Assembly: GCA_026419785.1 (NCBI GenBank)
Contig: JAODTK010004254.1
Location: forward strand, 102,022 to 166,021
Direction: 5' to 3'
Source of the DNA: Sclerodactyla briareus
Taxonomy: Eukaryota > Echinodermata > Holothuroidea > Dendrochirotida > Sclerodactylidae
Length of the DNA stretch: 64,000 bases
The notes under the pieces are model-generated. The model was not told the DNA's origin. It saw nothing but the letters and a program-made list of their open reading frames with translations, and did not search any database. Of this stretch, positions 28,501 to 40,500 are shown in pieces. Positions within the stretch are counted from its first letter, which is position 1. The number at the start of each line of letters is the position of its first letter. Position numbers and translations under genes: made by a program.

Positions 28501-31500
28501 CTTCATGGTGCTCATGTTAAATGTTCTTGTACCCACAGGGCTATTCAAAGTGAAAGGTAAGTCCTGAAACGACTCAGAGTTTCCTACAAACACATAGTAG
28601 AATACTTTGGCTCCATATTTCCTAGAAATATTGTGGTAAATATAGGACCAAATCACGAGGTATCATGGGTCGATTTTAGCTTTCCCATCTAACCCTGCAT
28701 GATTACAAAGATAAAGCACAGCCACACTGTAACGATAACGATAAGATAACACTAGTCCTCACAAAAAACCAAAAGCGCCATCACACTGCACAATAACAAA
28801 AAAATGTGGACTGATCCTTGAGTGATAAACTATCATTGCATAAACTTGAAATGATGATCTTTGCACCAATCGGAGATGTACCATGCGAGTTAGCCTATTC
28901 GCTCCAAGCCGCTGTGTGCCCACTCCAATTTTACGTTTAGTTATTGTTTCCGAAATGGAAGGGTGTGTGGTATAATGCCATGGTTCTGCAATACTTGTAA
29001 GCACTGGTTCCACAAGCGGTGTAGTGGTGCCAAAGAAGTTTAAACTCTGTTCCACATTTGTAAGTGGTTTAGAGTTTCTTTTTAATCCCCCTACTCAGTT
29101 CTTTGCTATTAAGGCGATATGATTAGTACATGGTGGGGGGTGGGGTGGAGTTAAGTTCTGTGGCAAGGATATCAACTGGCTGGAAAAGTTCAGAGTGTTT
29201 GCTGCCTTTGCTTACTTCCACAGTATTTCCCCCCTACGCATAAAGGGAAGGCTTTTGAGCTTGTGTCAGAGTGTTGTGCTCTATGGTAGTGAGACTTGGG
29301 GCAATGGAAGATCTAACTAGACTTGGGAGAATTATAATGAAAATGTTAAGATGATGAGTGGCATGTCTTAAAGAAGAAAGTCATCTGAGAGTTAAGAGAT
29401 CATGTTGGTCTAGCTATAATTATACCCTGCAAACTGTACGTCTGTTCGGGATATTATGGTTTTGGCCCGTGTGCCGCCGCCTGAAATTTAGGGCGTTAAG
29501 CGATCTCATTCTTTAACACTTTTATTACCCGATTGAACCCAAACCCTGTCACATGTCCGTATGATTAAAAAATCTCGGATAAGTCGAAAATGGATTATAT
29601 CTATATTTTGTTGCCCTCTATTTTGCAGGTTTTTTGCAAATTTTCAGTTTGGTGGCGCTTTACCAACAACAACGTGTGGTTGTGGGTATTGTTGGAGCCG
29701 AAAACTGGCGACACTTTCAAGGTCATCCGATGTCAAGTTTTGCATTTCTTTGGCCAGTCAGCCTAATTATAGCATAATGTAAATGATATTTCAAACTCCA
29801 TGGATTTGTCATGACTTGGTGAAGTGGGGCCCACTATCAGTGCCGATGAATTTTCCCATGTGGCCGAGGTCACTGAGGTCATCTTTGCTGAACTATTTGC
29901 ATAATAGTTGGCCCCATTAGCATTAGGCAAATTTATGAACTTTGTTTGATTCTCCACCAACTTGGTGAGTAGGACCTTCTAACAGATCCCGATGACTTTA
30001 GTCAATTGCTTGAAATCACTGAAGGTCTTATGTGTGTTTGATGTACATATTCGTTAGCATAATTAGAATAATTAATGCATTATTTTCTTCACTTTTAGGG
30101 ATTTTGACGAAACATTGAATAGGACTACTACCATCCTGATAAATTTATTCAACCCATAAGATCACTGAGGTAAATTTGTGGGACTAATTTGCAATATTAG
30201 TTGTGCCTGATTCAGTCAAATGATGATTTTAATACTTTTTAAGCAATAACATTGGGCGTGCTCAGTGGAATGCAATATGCGTCTATGAGTGGATTCTCAT
30301 CATGGAGTGTAACAATTTTCATAAAAACCGCCAGTCATTGAAGGTCATTAAAGGTCCGTATGGCCCAAAACTGATTTTAGTACTTTTTCGCAATACCACT
30401 GGTTGTTCATCAGAATCCAAAATTCTCCTAGGAGTGGATGTTCACATGGAGCGTAACAATTCTTCTCATAACAAACTGTCCCAACCTTAAAGTTCCATCG
30501 GGTTCACTTAGAGGGGTCACAAAACTGTCTTTTGGCTATAAATTCTGAGAATAGAATATCTGCGAAGCCTGGATGGTTCACCATTTAATACTGGTTGACC
30601 TGCATGTGTGGAACCTCTGACCTGAATTTGACCCTCTTTCTGTTCATGTGGTTAAAGGTCGAATCTTGAATCAATGTGCTTATTTAAGGATTTACGGGCA
30701 AAAAAGTAGAAACTGTTTTATTTTTGGATATGTGATAGAGCTTTGTGTGCTTTTATGGAGGGAACAACTCCCGCTTCGAATGGACACCTTACTTGGTAGT
30801 TACAAGGTTTCAAAGTTTGTGATTTTATTACCTTTTTTTTTGCCAATAACATTGGACCATGTTCATTCGAATGCAATATGCTTCTAGGAGTGGATGCATC
30901 ACATGGAGTTGGTAACAATTTCATGAAACCCCAATGTCCATTGAAAGGTCATTAAGTCACTTATGGGTCCAAAAAATGATTTTAGTACTTTTTTCGGCAA
31001 GCACCTGGGTGGTGTTCATCAGAATGCAAAATGCTCCTGAGTGGATGTATCACAGAGAGTACAATTCTCATAAAACTGTCATATCACACTTAAAGGTCAT
31101 TCGAGGTCCACTTAGGGGTCCAAAAACTTGTTATTGTAGCTATAATCGAAAATTTGATAATCTGCGCAGGCTGGATGTTCACAATTTGTGATATAATGTT
31201 GACCTGCATGTGTTTGCCTCTGACCTGATTTTGATCTCTGTCGGTGGCATGTGGTGAAGTCGAAGCTTGAAAAATGTGCTTATTTATTGAATTAGGGGCA
31301 CAAAAAGTATAAATGGTTATTTTGGATTGTGGATAGAGCTTTGGTGTGCTTTATGGAGGGAACCAACTCCCCGGGGACTCTTCGATCGGACACTTCCTTT
31401 GGTAGTTACAGGGGTCAAAGTTGATTTTATACCTTTTGTGCAATAACATTAGGCATGTACATTGGAATGCAATATGCTTCTAGGAGTGGATGAATCACAT

Positions 31501-34500
31501 TGAGTGTAACAAATTTTTTCCATGAAAACCCCCCATGTCATTGAAGGTCATAAATGGTCACGTAGGGGTCAAGAAATGATTTTAGTACTTTTTCGTCAAG
31601 AGCCACGGTGTGTTCATCAGAATGGCAAATCTCCTGTATGGATGTAATCACAATGGAAAGTAACAATTCTCATAAAAACGGTCATATCTTAAAGGCCTTC
31701 CGGGGGTCACTCGGGGGAAAAAACGTTTTTTGGCTATAATCGAGATTGAAATCGCGAAGCCGGCTGGGTGGTTCACCATTGGATATAATTGTTGACCTCA
31801 TGTGTGTGACCCTCTGAATGCCCTGAATTTGAACTCTGTCGTTTGGGTCCATGGGTGGTTAAGGTCGAATCTTGAATAAATGTCTTATGTAAGGCCTCAC
31901 CTTGTCCGGGGCTGTAGGGGGTGCCTCATACATTACAATTGCATTATGGAATGACCATTTCCCTGTAAACGGTTTGTCGCTCACAAGTCTATAAAATGTC
32001 TTCTTTCCCAATTTGTCCCGGTTTCATGTTCAACACCAAATTTCTTGAATAGAGATGCGGGGATATATACGCGGGCGGTTTCCCCGCCCGACATTTTCTC
32101 TTCTTGCATTGTGTCCAGAATTCTTAGGTTGAGGTGATTGGTCTTGTTGAAAGGAGGATGACAATAGTTGGGTGAAAAAGTCTTCTAGGGAAATTACTGT
32201 GGTCGGCCAGCGCGGTAGAAGTAGGCCCCGGAAGAACCTGCTGAGTTTGGCGAGTAACCTTGTGCGTAGATGTCGACTGTGCCCTTGCCCAGAATAGAGT
32301 GGAGTGGAGAGGTGTACGGTCAGAGTTCCCCTGTCTAACACTGCAGCAGGGACTATGGATGTAAACCTGTACATGAAGATGATGATTATCGTTTCGTGTG
32401 ACCGGGAGGCTTATTTCCATTTGTTTTAATATGGATATAACCCACTACATCGCAGCTGGTGTAAAAAAAAATTCCTCAATCAAATCTTTGACTTACTCGA
32501 GTTCGACAAATTAACAGGAACCAGATTATAACTTTGCTAATAGATGTTATATCATCCTAATGCAAGTGCATTGTTTTCTATTTCATTTAGAGTTCGCTTG
32601 CCACCTGTGTGCTGGGTATAACTGATGATGAATAAATGAGGAATGGCCTTCAAAAGAGGTAATATCATCTTGCAACACCATCTCTAAAAACATAGCATAT
32701 CTGGCAGGTCTAGTTGATGAACAGGCTATCCCCCTCCCCCCCCCCCCTTGGAGGCACGGAGGGTCCACCAGGATAGAAAGCCTTACATTATTGGGTAAAG
32801 TTGTTGCGTTGGCAAATAGTGAGAAAACTGTAGGAATTAGGGACCCTGCCAGCAAGAGTGAAGCTATGTTGACTGTGGGTCTGTGCCCCGAAGAATTAGG
32901 GCTACCCCATAAACACCCCCCTCCTCCCCTCCTCAGGCGCCACAACATGGCGCTGCAAAAACGGACAGGTAGCTGAGAATAGGCACTTTTAACATATCAA
33001 GATAAAAGTTGTCATCGGTAATATACCCCTTGTCACCCTGACTGATGAACCAAGGGTACAACCACTGCTGTATATGGAGGGTACCCTTTGCATGACTTCA
33101 GGCAGTAGTGTATGCGGAGATCGGTCATCGGAGGGGGGGGAGAGGGGTGATGTAGGAACCAATGGGAAGTGCACCTCATAATTAGCCTCAACCTCCCTAT
33201 AGGCATATAAGTACACTTTATGGGCCCCTCGACACATGCTGCTGAATATTTGCAAAATAACCGCTGCAAAACTTCTACTGGACTGCAAAAAACTCAGTTT
33301 TTGTGTTAAAAAATTATTGATCACTTGGGTCATGGGGGGTTCTGACCCACCCCCACCTTGCGTATGTCACCGTTTTCGCCAGTCGCCACCAGATGATGCC
33401 CCTTTAAATGTAGCAAACCAGTAGATTTCCTCTCGAGGGTTCTGGGCCTTTTATCGACTATCTTGTTTGGTTCATACAGGAAGAAATCAATAAAAGGAAT
33501 TAATTGGTCAAGCAGAAGCGACTCAACAAAGGGAAGATAGCACCAGCGCTGCCTCCTCCAGGGATTGGAATCCATTCAAGAAAGAGAAAAGATATGGTGG
33601 GGGTGTTATCTAATGACGCCCAATTTCCGCTAAATAGCAACCAATGCCTGGGTTTAGGATGGAACAGTCGATAGACAGAAGTCCAGAGAAGGAGATCTGA
33701 CCTGCACTCCTCAAGAGTGAACAAAGACCTTCATTACAGTTGAACGGGATGATGTAATACTAAACAAAACTCCTTATTTGTGGATGCTTCAATGGGCAAA
33801 AACAGAAACAGGTAGGTCAAAACCGAGGACTATTTTCAACATTTCGCTCTGCTACTGTCATTATCTAACAGTAACTACCAGGAGATAGGCTTCCATAAAT
33901 GTAGCAGGTGAAATTCTTCCTGGGTTTTAGATTTCCATGATTCACTCGAATATTAGGGTATTTAAAGCCATGTTTACTACAAGACCATGTACTTTGATGC
34001 ACTTTTCATCAACTATATGACACACCTCCCATACCATGGAGAGGGCGAGTCATAATCAGATGTGGGTCATACAACTCTTGTACATTGACGCACCTCTCGG
34101 TATTCTTAGTATTCGACTTAACAATTTCTTGAACATGACTCACTGGCCAGCAGCGATATTTTCTTCATGCACAGTGAAATGACACTCCTCAGAGTCAGCT
34201 GTTGACTGACCATCCAGGTGAAATGACACACATGTGACTCACTTTGTATTTCACAATGACCAACACTTGAATGACCATCCAGGTGAAATGACACACATTT
34301 GACACACTTTGGATTCGACAATGACCGACACTTGGTCCAGGTGAAATGACACACATGTGACTCACTTTGTATTTCACAATGACCAACACTTGAATGACCA
34401 TCCAGGTGAAATGACACACATTTGACACACTTTGGATTCGACAAGACCGACACTCCCCCCCCCCCCCCCCCTCTGGGGCAAGGTGATGAAATGACACACA

Positions 34501-37500
34501 TACGACTCACTTTGTATTTCACAATGACCAACACTGACTGACCATCCAGGTGAAATGACACACATGTGACTCACTTTGGATTTCACAATGACCAACACTT
34601 GAATGACCATCCAGGTGAAATGACACACATTTGACACACTTTGGATTCGACAATGACCAACCCTTGGTCCAGGTGGAAATGACACACATGTGACTCATTT
34701 TGGATTTCACAATGACCAACACTTGACTGACCATCCAGGTGAAATGACACACATTTGACACACTTTGGATTCGACAATGACCAACACTTGAATGACCATC
34801 CAGGTGAATGACACACATGTGACTCACTTTGGATTTCACAATGACCAACACTTGACTGACCATTCCAGGTGAAGTGACACACATTTGACACACTTTGGAT
34901 TCCACAATGACTCACACTTGACTGACCATACCCAGGGTACTGTGGGTGGCATAGACCTCTCCCATAGTTACCTGTGGTATAATGCCCTGTTGCGATGGCT
35001 CCTGGAATCCCATCATAGTGTATGACTTCCCTGAGCCTGTCTGCCCGTAGGCAAATATGCACACATTGTACCTGTGAAGGTAGAAACAAATGAAAAGCTG
35101 ATTCATCTAGACAAGAAGACGTGTAGTTAGATAATATATACAAATGTATGTTCTTGTTATACACCAGTGCGTTTAGTAGATAGGTAGGTTGATAGGATTG
35201 CTCCTAAACGGCATTGGTGTCATTAAGCAGAAATCTGTGGGTTTTTCAGTTTGAAATGGGTTTTTCTTCTGCAATTCTGGGATATACTGGAAATCTTGCC
35301 AGGCTCCACATAGAATGACCCTCCCCTCCCCCCCCCCCCTCTCTGTTCAGTACAGTGCCTGTAAAGTACTGTATAATCCAGTGCAGTATTATATTGCATT
35401 TAGTCAATGGTGTACTACTATTCATGAAGATACATGCATGTGAACATCATAACAGTTGGCAGGGCCACAACCCCCCCCCCCCCCTCCAACGGAACATGCT
35501 GTATTTACTCCCTCTAATAGAACCCACCACTGCCCCAGAGGTTTTTTCTTGTCATGTTGCAGTCACTCCTTAGAACAGTGAACTGGCATGAAATAGCCAC
35601 GCAAATCGTGTCATGATTAGAGATGTTCGCGGATTTCTGCACTAATTCCTGTACTTGGACAAGGCCATCACTCCAGTGTCCGCCTGGTTGCGCGATCAGT
35701 GTTTACTCCTATTAGCTCACCATGCAAACAATTACAAGGCTTCCACTGCTGTATCGCTCAAAGATTTTGGTATTAGCATTTACAGAAACAGCCTACTAAT
35801 CAGTATCTAAAGGACTGATTATTGACAATATCTACTAAAGGAGTAAAAGTTTTGTGGAAATCTGACTAAAATTGCCTAAATTATGGGCAAATTTGGGCAA
35901 TTCACCAAATTTCACAAAAATCCAGCAAACTTTAAAATTATGCATAAATATGCAAATTAGGTATGTTGAATGACCTCCATTGACTCTGAATCTTTGTTGA
36001 AAAGTTTGGGACTGAAGGTAGACCATATTCACCAAGTTTCGTGAAAATCCATCCGCGCAACTTCGACAGAATTTCGCATAAATTATGCAAATTAGACAAC
36101 GAATTTCATATTTTATGCTGAAAATCTAATCAATTCATGTACCTTATATCCTACATCTGTGTGCCAAACCAACTCACCATATCACCTACGGTTCAACCGT
36201 TATCTTGCTCAAGAGCCTAAGCAATAAATCCCATAAAATAGGCTAATTACCTTACTTAATCAGTGTCTTTGGGGCTCAAAATCTATTCAGATCGTAGTCA
36301 CCCAACCCCGATGCTACCCTGAAAATCTGTCGCAATTGCACTTACGGTTTCGAAAGATATCCTGCTAACGAGAAAGTACACACACACAACCATAATACCT
36401 ACATACACACACTACATTCCTACCCCAACCTACACCCACACACACGCCCATAGTGACCACTAAGTTTCTTCCTGAATTTCATTCAGGCGAGGACAAAAAT
36501 GGCTACAGCTAGCGTACCAATTTGTTGGCTATGACAGGACATGTCTACTGACCAATCACACATTTATGTTAAATAAGTGCTTTCACAATCCATCAGCCTT
36601 TGGAGGTTTTAAGCTAAATTGCCAGACTGAGTGCCCACCCAAGTTACTGTGAGCCCCCCTCCTTCCCACCTTCTTTAACTTTTGATTTCTTGCTGCTGAA
36701 GGCAAAAGGAAGTGTCTGTGGCTGTGTGGTGTGTTGTGTGTCTGCCTTTTACAACCCCGTGTCACAACGATTCTAACGAACGCAAACAGGTAACAAGTTC
36801 AAATTAGACATGGGTTTCTCATGTGGATCGATGAACCCTATGTTTTTAGTCCTAGTTCAAGGTCATTCAAGTAGGTACGATAGGTACCAAAGTCAAAAAC
36901 CTTGTCAGCAGGACCATCTGATGAAGGCAAATATCTATTATATATGTTCATATTATTAGTTGTTTTTGCACATATGGTGAATATGAACCCAATTTCTTTT
37001 GTGGTGTCAAGGGCAAGGTCAGTGAAAGCACACAGGCAATCCTTCTATATCATGCAACCACCATTCCAGAACGATGTTGTAATGGAAGATTTTGTTCTTC
37101 TTTGGGTGAACTACATCTGTTGACCTACTTTGACCTCATTTGAACCCTTTGACCCTATGGACCTTATGACCTTCGGGGTCAATTTTTGGGGACGACCAGA
37201 CCTCTCTTGTTGCAACAAACCAATGAGACAATTGCACTGACATTCAAAACACTTCTATCACAACTACTCTAGCTATGTCCTCTGAGAAAGGGTGAAACAG
37301 CCTCAGACCACTGATGATTTTCAAATTGGTTTTTATATCTTCCGCACAAAACATTTTTATGGGGATGGCGTAATGGAGCATTGTGGTTTGTCTTGCAAAC
37401 TACTCTGGTGGCCTACTTCACGTCTTTTTAACTATTGACTCATTTGACCTACGGTGTTGTGCAATCCGGAGTGTTGTTGTGGTGGTTAAGTTTAATTATC

Positions 37501-40500
37501 CGACTATTTGCTGCCGTAAACTAAATCATTAGGATTTTAGGTGATTGTGAAGTCTCTTTTTTGTTACATAGTTAGATATTGGCAGGCATCATATGCCTAG
37601 ATGCCTTCTTGTTATCTCTTCATCAATGACCTTCTAGAAGCTGTCTCTGCCCAGTGTTCTCTTTCGAAATGACACAGCATTTCGTCTGATTTCAACTATC
37701 CTTCCAGCCGCCTTGTTAGGTATCAGCTTACCACGAACCTAATAATCAAAACCTCTCAATTTGTAACTGATAGGCAGAGCACCTTGTCCCCTTCAATTCC
37801 ATGGAAACTGAGCAGCTCATCATCACATGACAAAGCCTGACAAAACCCTCCAATGTGTTCTAGAATACTCTGACACCTTTGCTCCGCTGGGCTAACGTCC
37901 AGAATCTGAATCAGAGTTGCAAGTGCATATCATCAGATTGCAAACATCCTCCATAATTTGGCTTTCAACCTGCTCTTTTTGTTTTGAACTGTGCACCTAT
38001 TGCGACTCTTCTAATTGGGGAACGAGTCCCGCATCCAACTATTGATATCCTCAATAAGATCCATTCTAAGGGCATCAGACTCTCAAAGATGTTTTCTCTC
38101 CTCACTTCTACATGTTTATCTCCCTCTCGTACATCAGGAATGTGTTACTGATCTCTCTCTTTCCTACTATCACTCTTGCCCTGCGCTTATTTGAGGTAGA
38201 ATCTATCATGCTGCCACTCTTCTGCCCCAGCTCCTGAGATTCATTCTTCCTGACCTCTGATTCATTCCTTCAGAACCTCTCGTCTCACTCCTGTTTTCCA
38301 TTCCCCACAACAAAACCTCTGTGGTAACCAAGCCTACAGTTGTCCTCCTTATGAATGGATGAAGACACCAGAAGACATTGTAGTTCAGGTTTTAAATATG
38401 GTTCAGTACAATGTTGTTTTGAAGCTCACATTAATGCTGTCGATCAAGGGAGCCTTTCCCTTTAATATTTCCCTGTTGTGTCCTCAGGAAACGTCAACAT
38501 TAGATACACCTGGTAGAATACTGCATTATGAGAGCATGTATCCAAGGTAAAATGATACAATGTACAGGTATGGGTATAGCGGTATAGGTAGGTACAGATC
38601 CACTGATAGACAACATCCACACAACGGGCCTATCAAATGTACTGATACCGATATTTGCGAGTGCAATGGTTATAATATGATAATATGTATAATTTTCATA
38701 CAGATTTTATGGGTAAAATATTGATGTCATCACAGATATGCACTTTTCAATTGCGGTTTAGTGTTACTAATGCACTGTACAACTTTTTCACCCATTTTGT
38801 GGCAAAGGTACCCTGAGACTAGTTCAGGTGATACTTTTTTTTCTTTCGTTTCCAAGTTTTCCACCTATCGGGTGGTGTGAGATTTGCCAACTGCTTCTTT
38901 GTTCACGAACTGAGAAGCTTTTTTTGCCTCCTATATTATGCCCAAATGTAAAGTTGATAAATCTTAAGCTATTATATCTGAATCATGTTCGTGAATATTT
39001 GAGCTAGGCCCTAGTAACCATTGCATTGAATACTGTAACTATCAATATTCAGTCCTTTCATATTAGGTGGTTTTACCTTCTTACTCTTTAATTGTGATTA
39101 TGAATATCGTCTTATTATAACATTTATAATATTTTTTGGTCACTGCTCTAATGTGCGAGAGATTTACAATACCATTTTTATGGATCAATATGTTTCTTAC
39201 TTACTTGATAGCACCAAAAAGAATCAGAATGGTTCCTCAAACATGGTTCAGTATTACTATTAATATTCTTTCATTATCAGCTCCTATGTTTCTTACTCTT
39301 CACACATTCACGAACAACCAGGAACAGAGTCAGTCTGAGGTCAGTCAGCACAGGCCATTGATAAGAATCCAGTACCATGTGTGACCTATGTATGTAAGTT
39401 TATTGAGTAAAGTTCTAACCGGTTATAATTCCAGTAGTCTAAACACTGGGTGGAGACGACCACGATGGAACAAGTCCACTTGTTATTGGGGGTTAAAAAT
39501 CTGGTGACTTGCCCATGATGAGTGACTTGACTTGCTTTCCAGCGAGTTCGTACAGTGACTTGCCGAATGACTGACCTTGCACCATATTTCAAGTCAACGT
39601 AACTTGCTTGAACATATTTGTTGACGTTGCCCCCAAATATTCTTGAGGAACTTGACATGGTGATCAGTCAGAACTTTTGAGAGCTTTCACTGTTTGCAAG
39701 TTGCTACAAAACGTAGGGGCCTTAGTGAGTCAGTATATCAATTCTCTTGCTTGATTCTTACGTATTTCAGCACATTTATAGCCTAGCTCGATATTTTCAC
39801 GAAACTAATCCATATATAACATGCCTAGAAACTGTTGACACCTTTCATTTGGGCATATTATGAGGCAAAATCCCTCAGCTTCACCTCAGGATTTTGTAAC
39901 CTCCTATTATATGAATGTCATCCCGGTTTTTAATTTCTGCAACAACATTATTCCCAACTAATAAAACTTCAATCGGCTAGTATATCTCAGTCAATTCTGT
40001 CAAAAATTGAGGGCCGGCTCCATACCTCCACCCTCCCCCCCTTCCTTCTATCACAGAGCATGCTACATTCCCCATACTACCACATCTGCAGTAGCTGCTG
40101 CTCCTCTCCACCCCCCTCCACCCCCACATCACACTAGCTGCTCCCTCTCCACCCCCCACCACATCACTATCTGCTCCACTCCTCCGCCCCCCTCCCCCCA
40201 CTCGACAGTAGCGGCATCCACTCCTCCCACACCCCTCCCCCCACATCTCAATACTGGCTCCCTCCCCCACCCCCCACCACCACATCTACAGTAGCTGCTC
40301 CCACTCTCCACCCCCCCCCCACCACATCACAGTACTGCTCCACTCCTCCACCCCCCCCCGTGCCCCACACCACACTACATAGCTGCTCCACACTCCTCCC
40401 CCCCCCCCTCCCCCACATCTACAGTAGCTTCTCCACTCCTCCACCCCCCCACATCTCGTAGCTGCTCCACGCCTCCACCCCCCCACATCAACATAGCTGC

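Noticed and set aside
34118-35164. Overlapping minus-strand open frames rich in '[11 protein letters not shown]'-type repeats
   Set aside because: They are translations of the 65-bp minisatellite; the frame changes from unit to unit. Only the P-loop exon part is real.
37600-38400. Possible decayed LINE or gene segment
   Set aside because: Only short disconnected frames; no polymerase or endonuclease motif could be placed.
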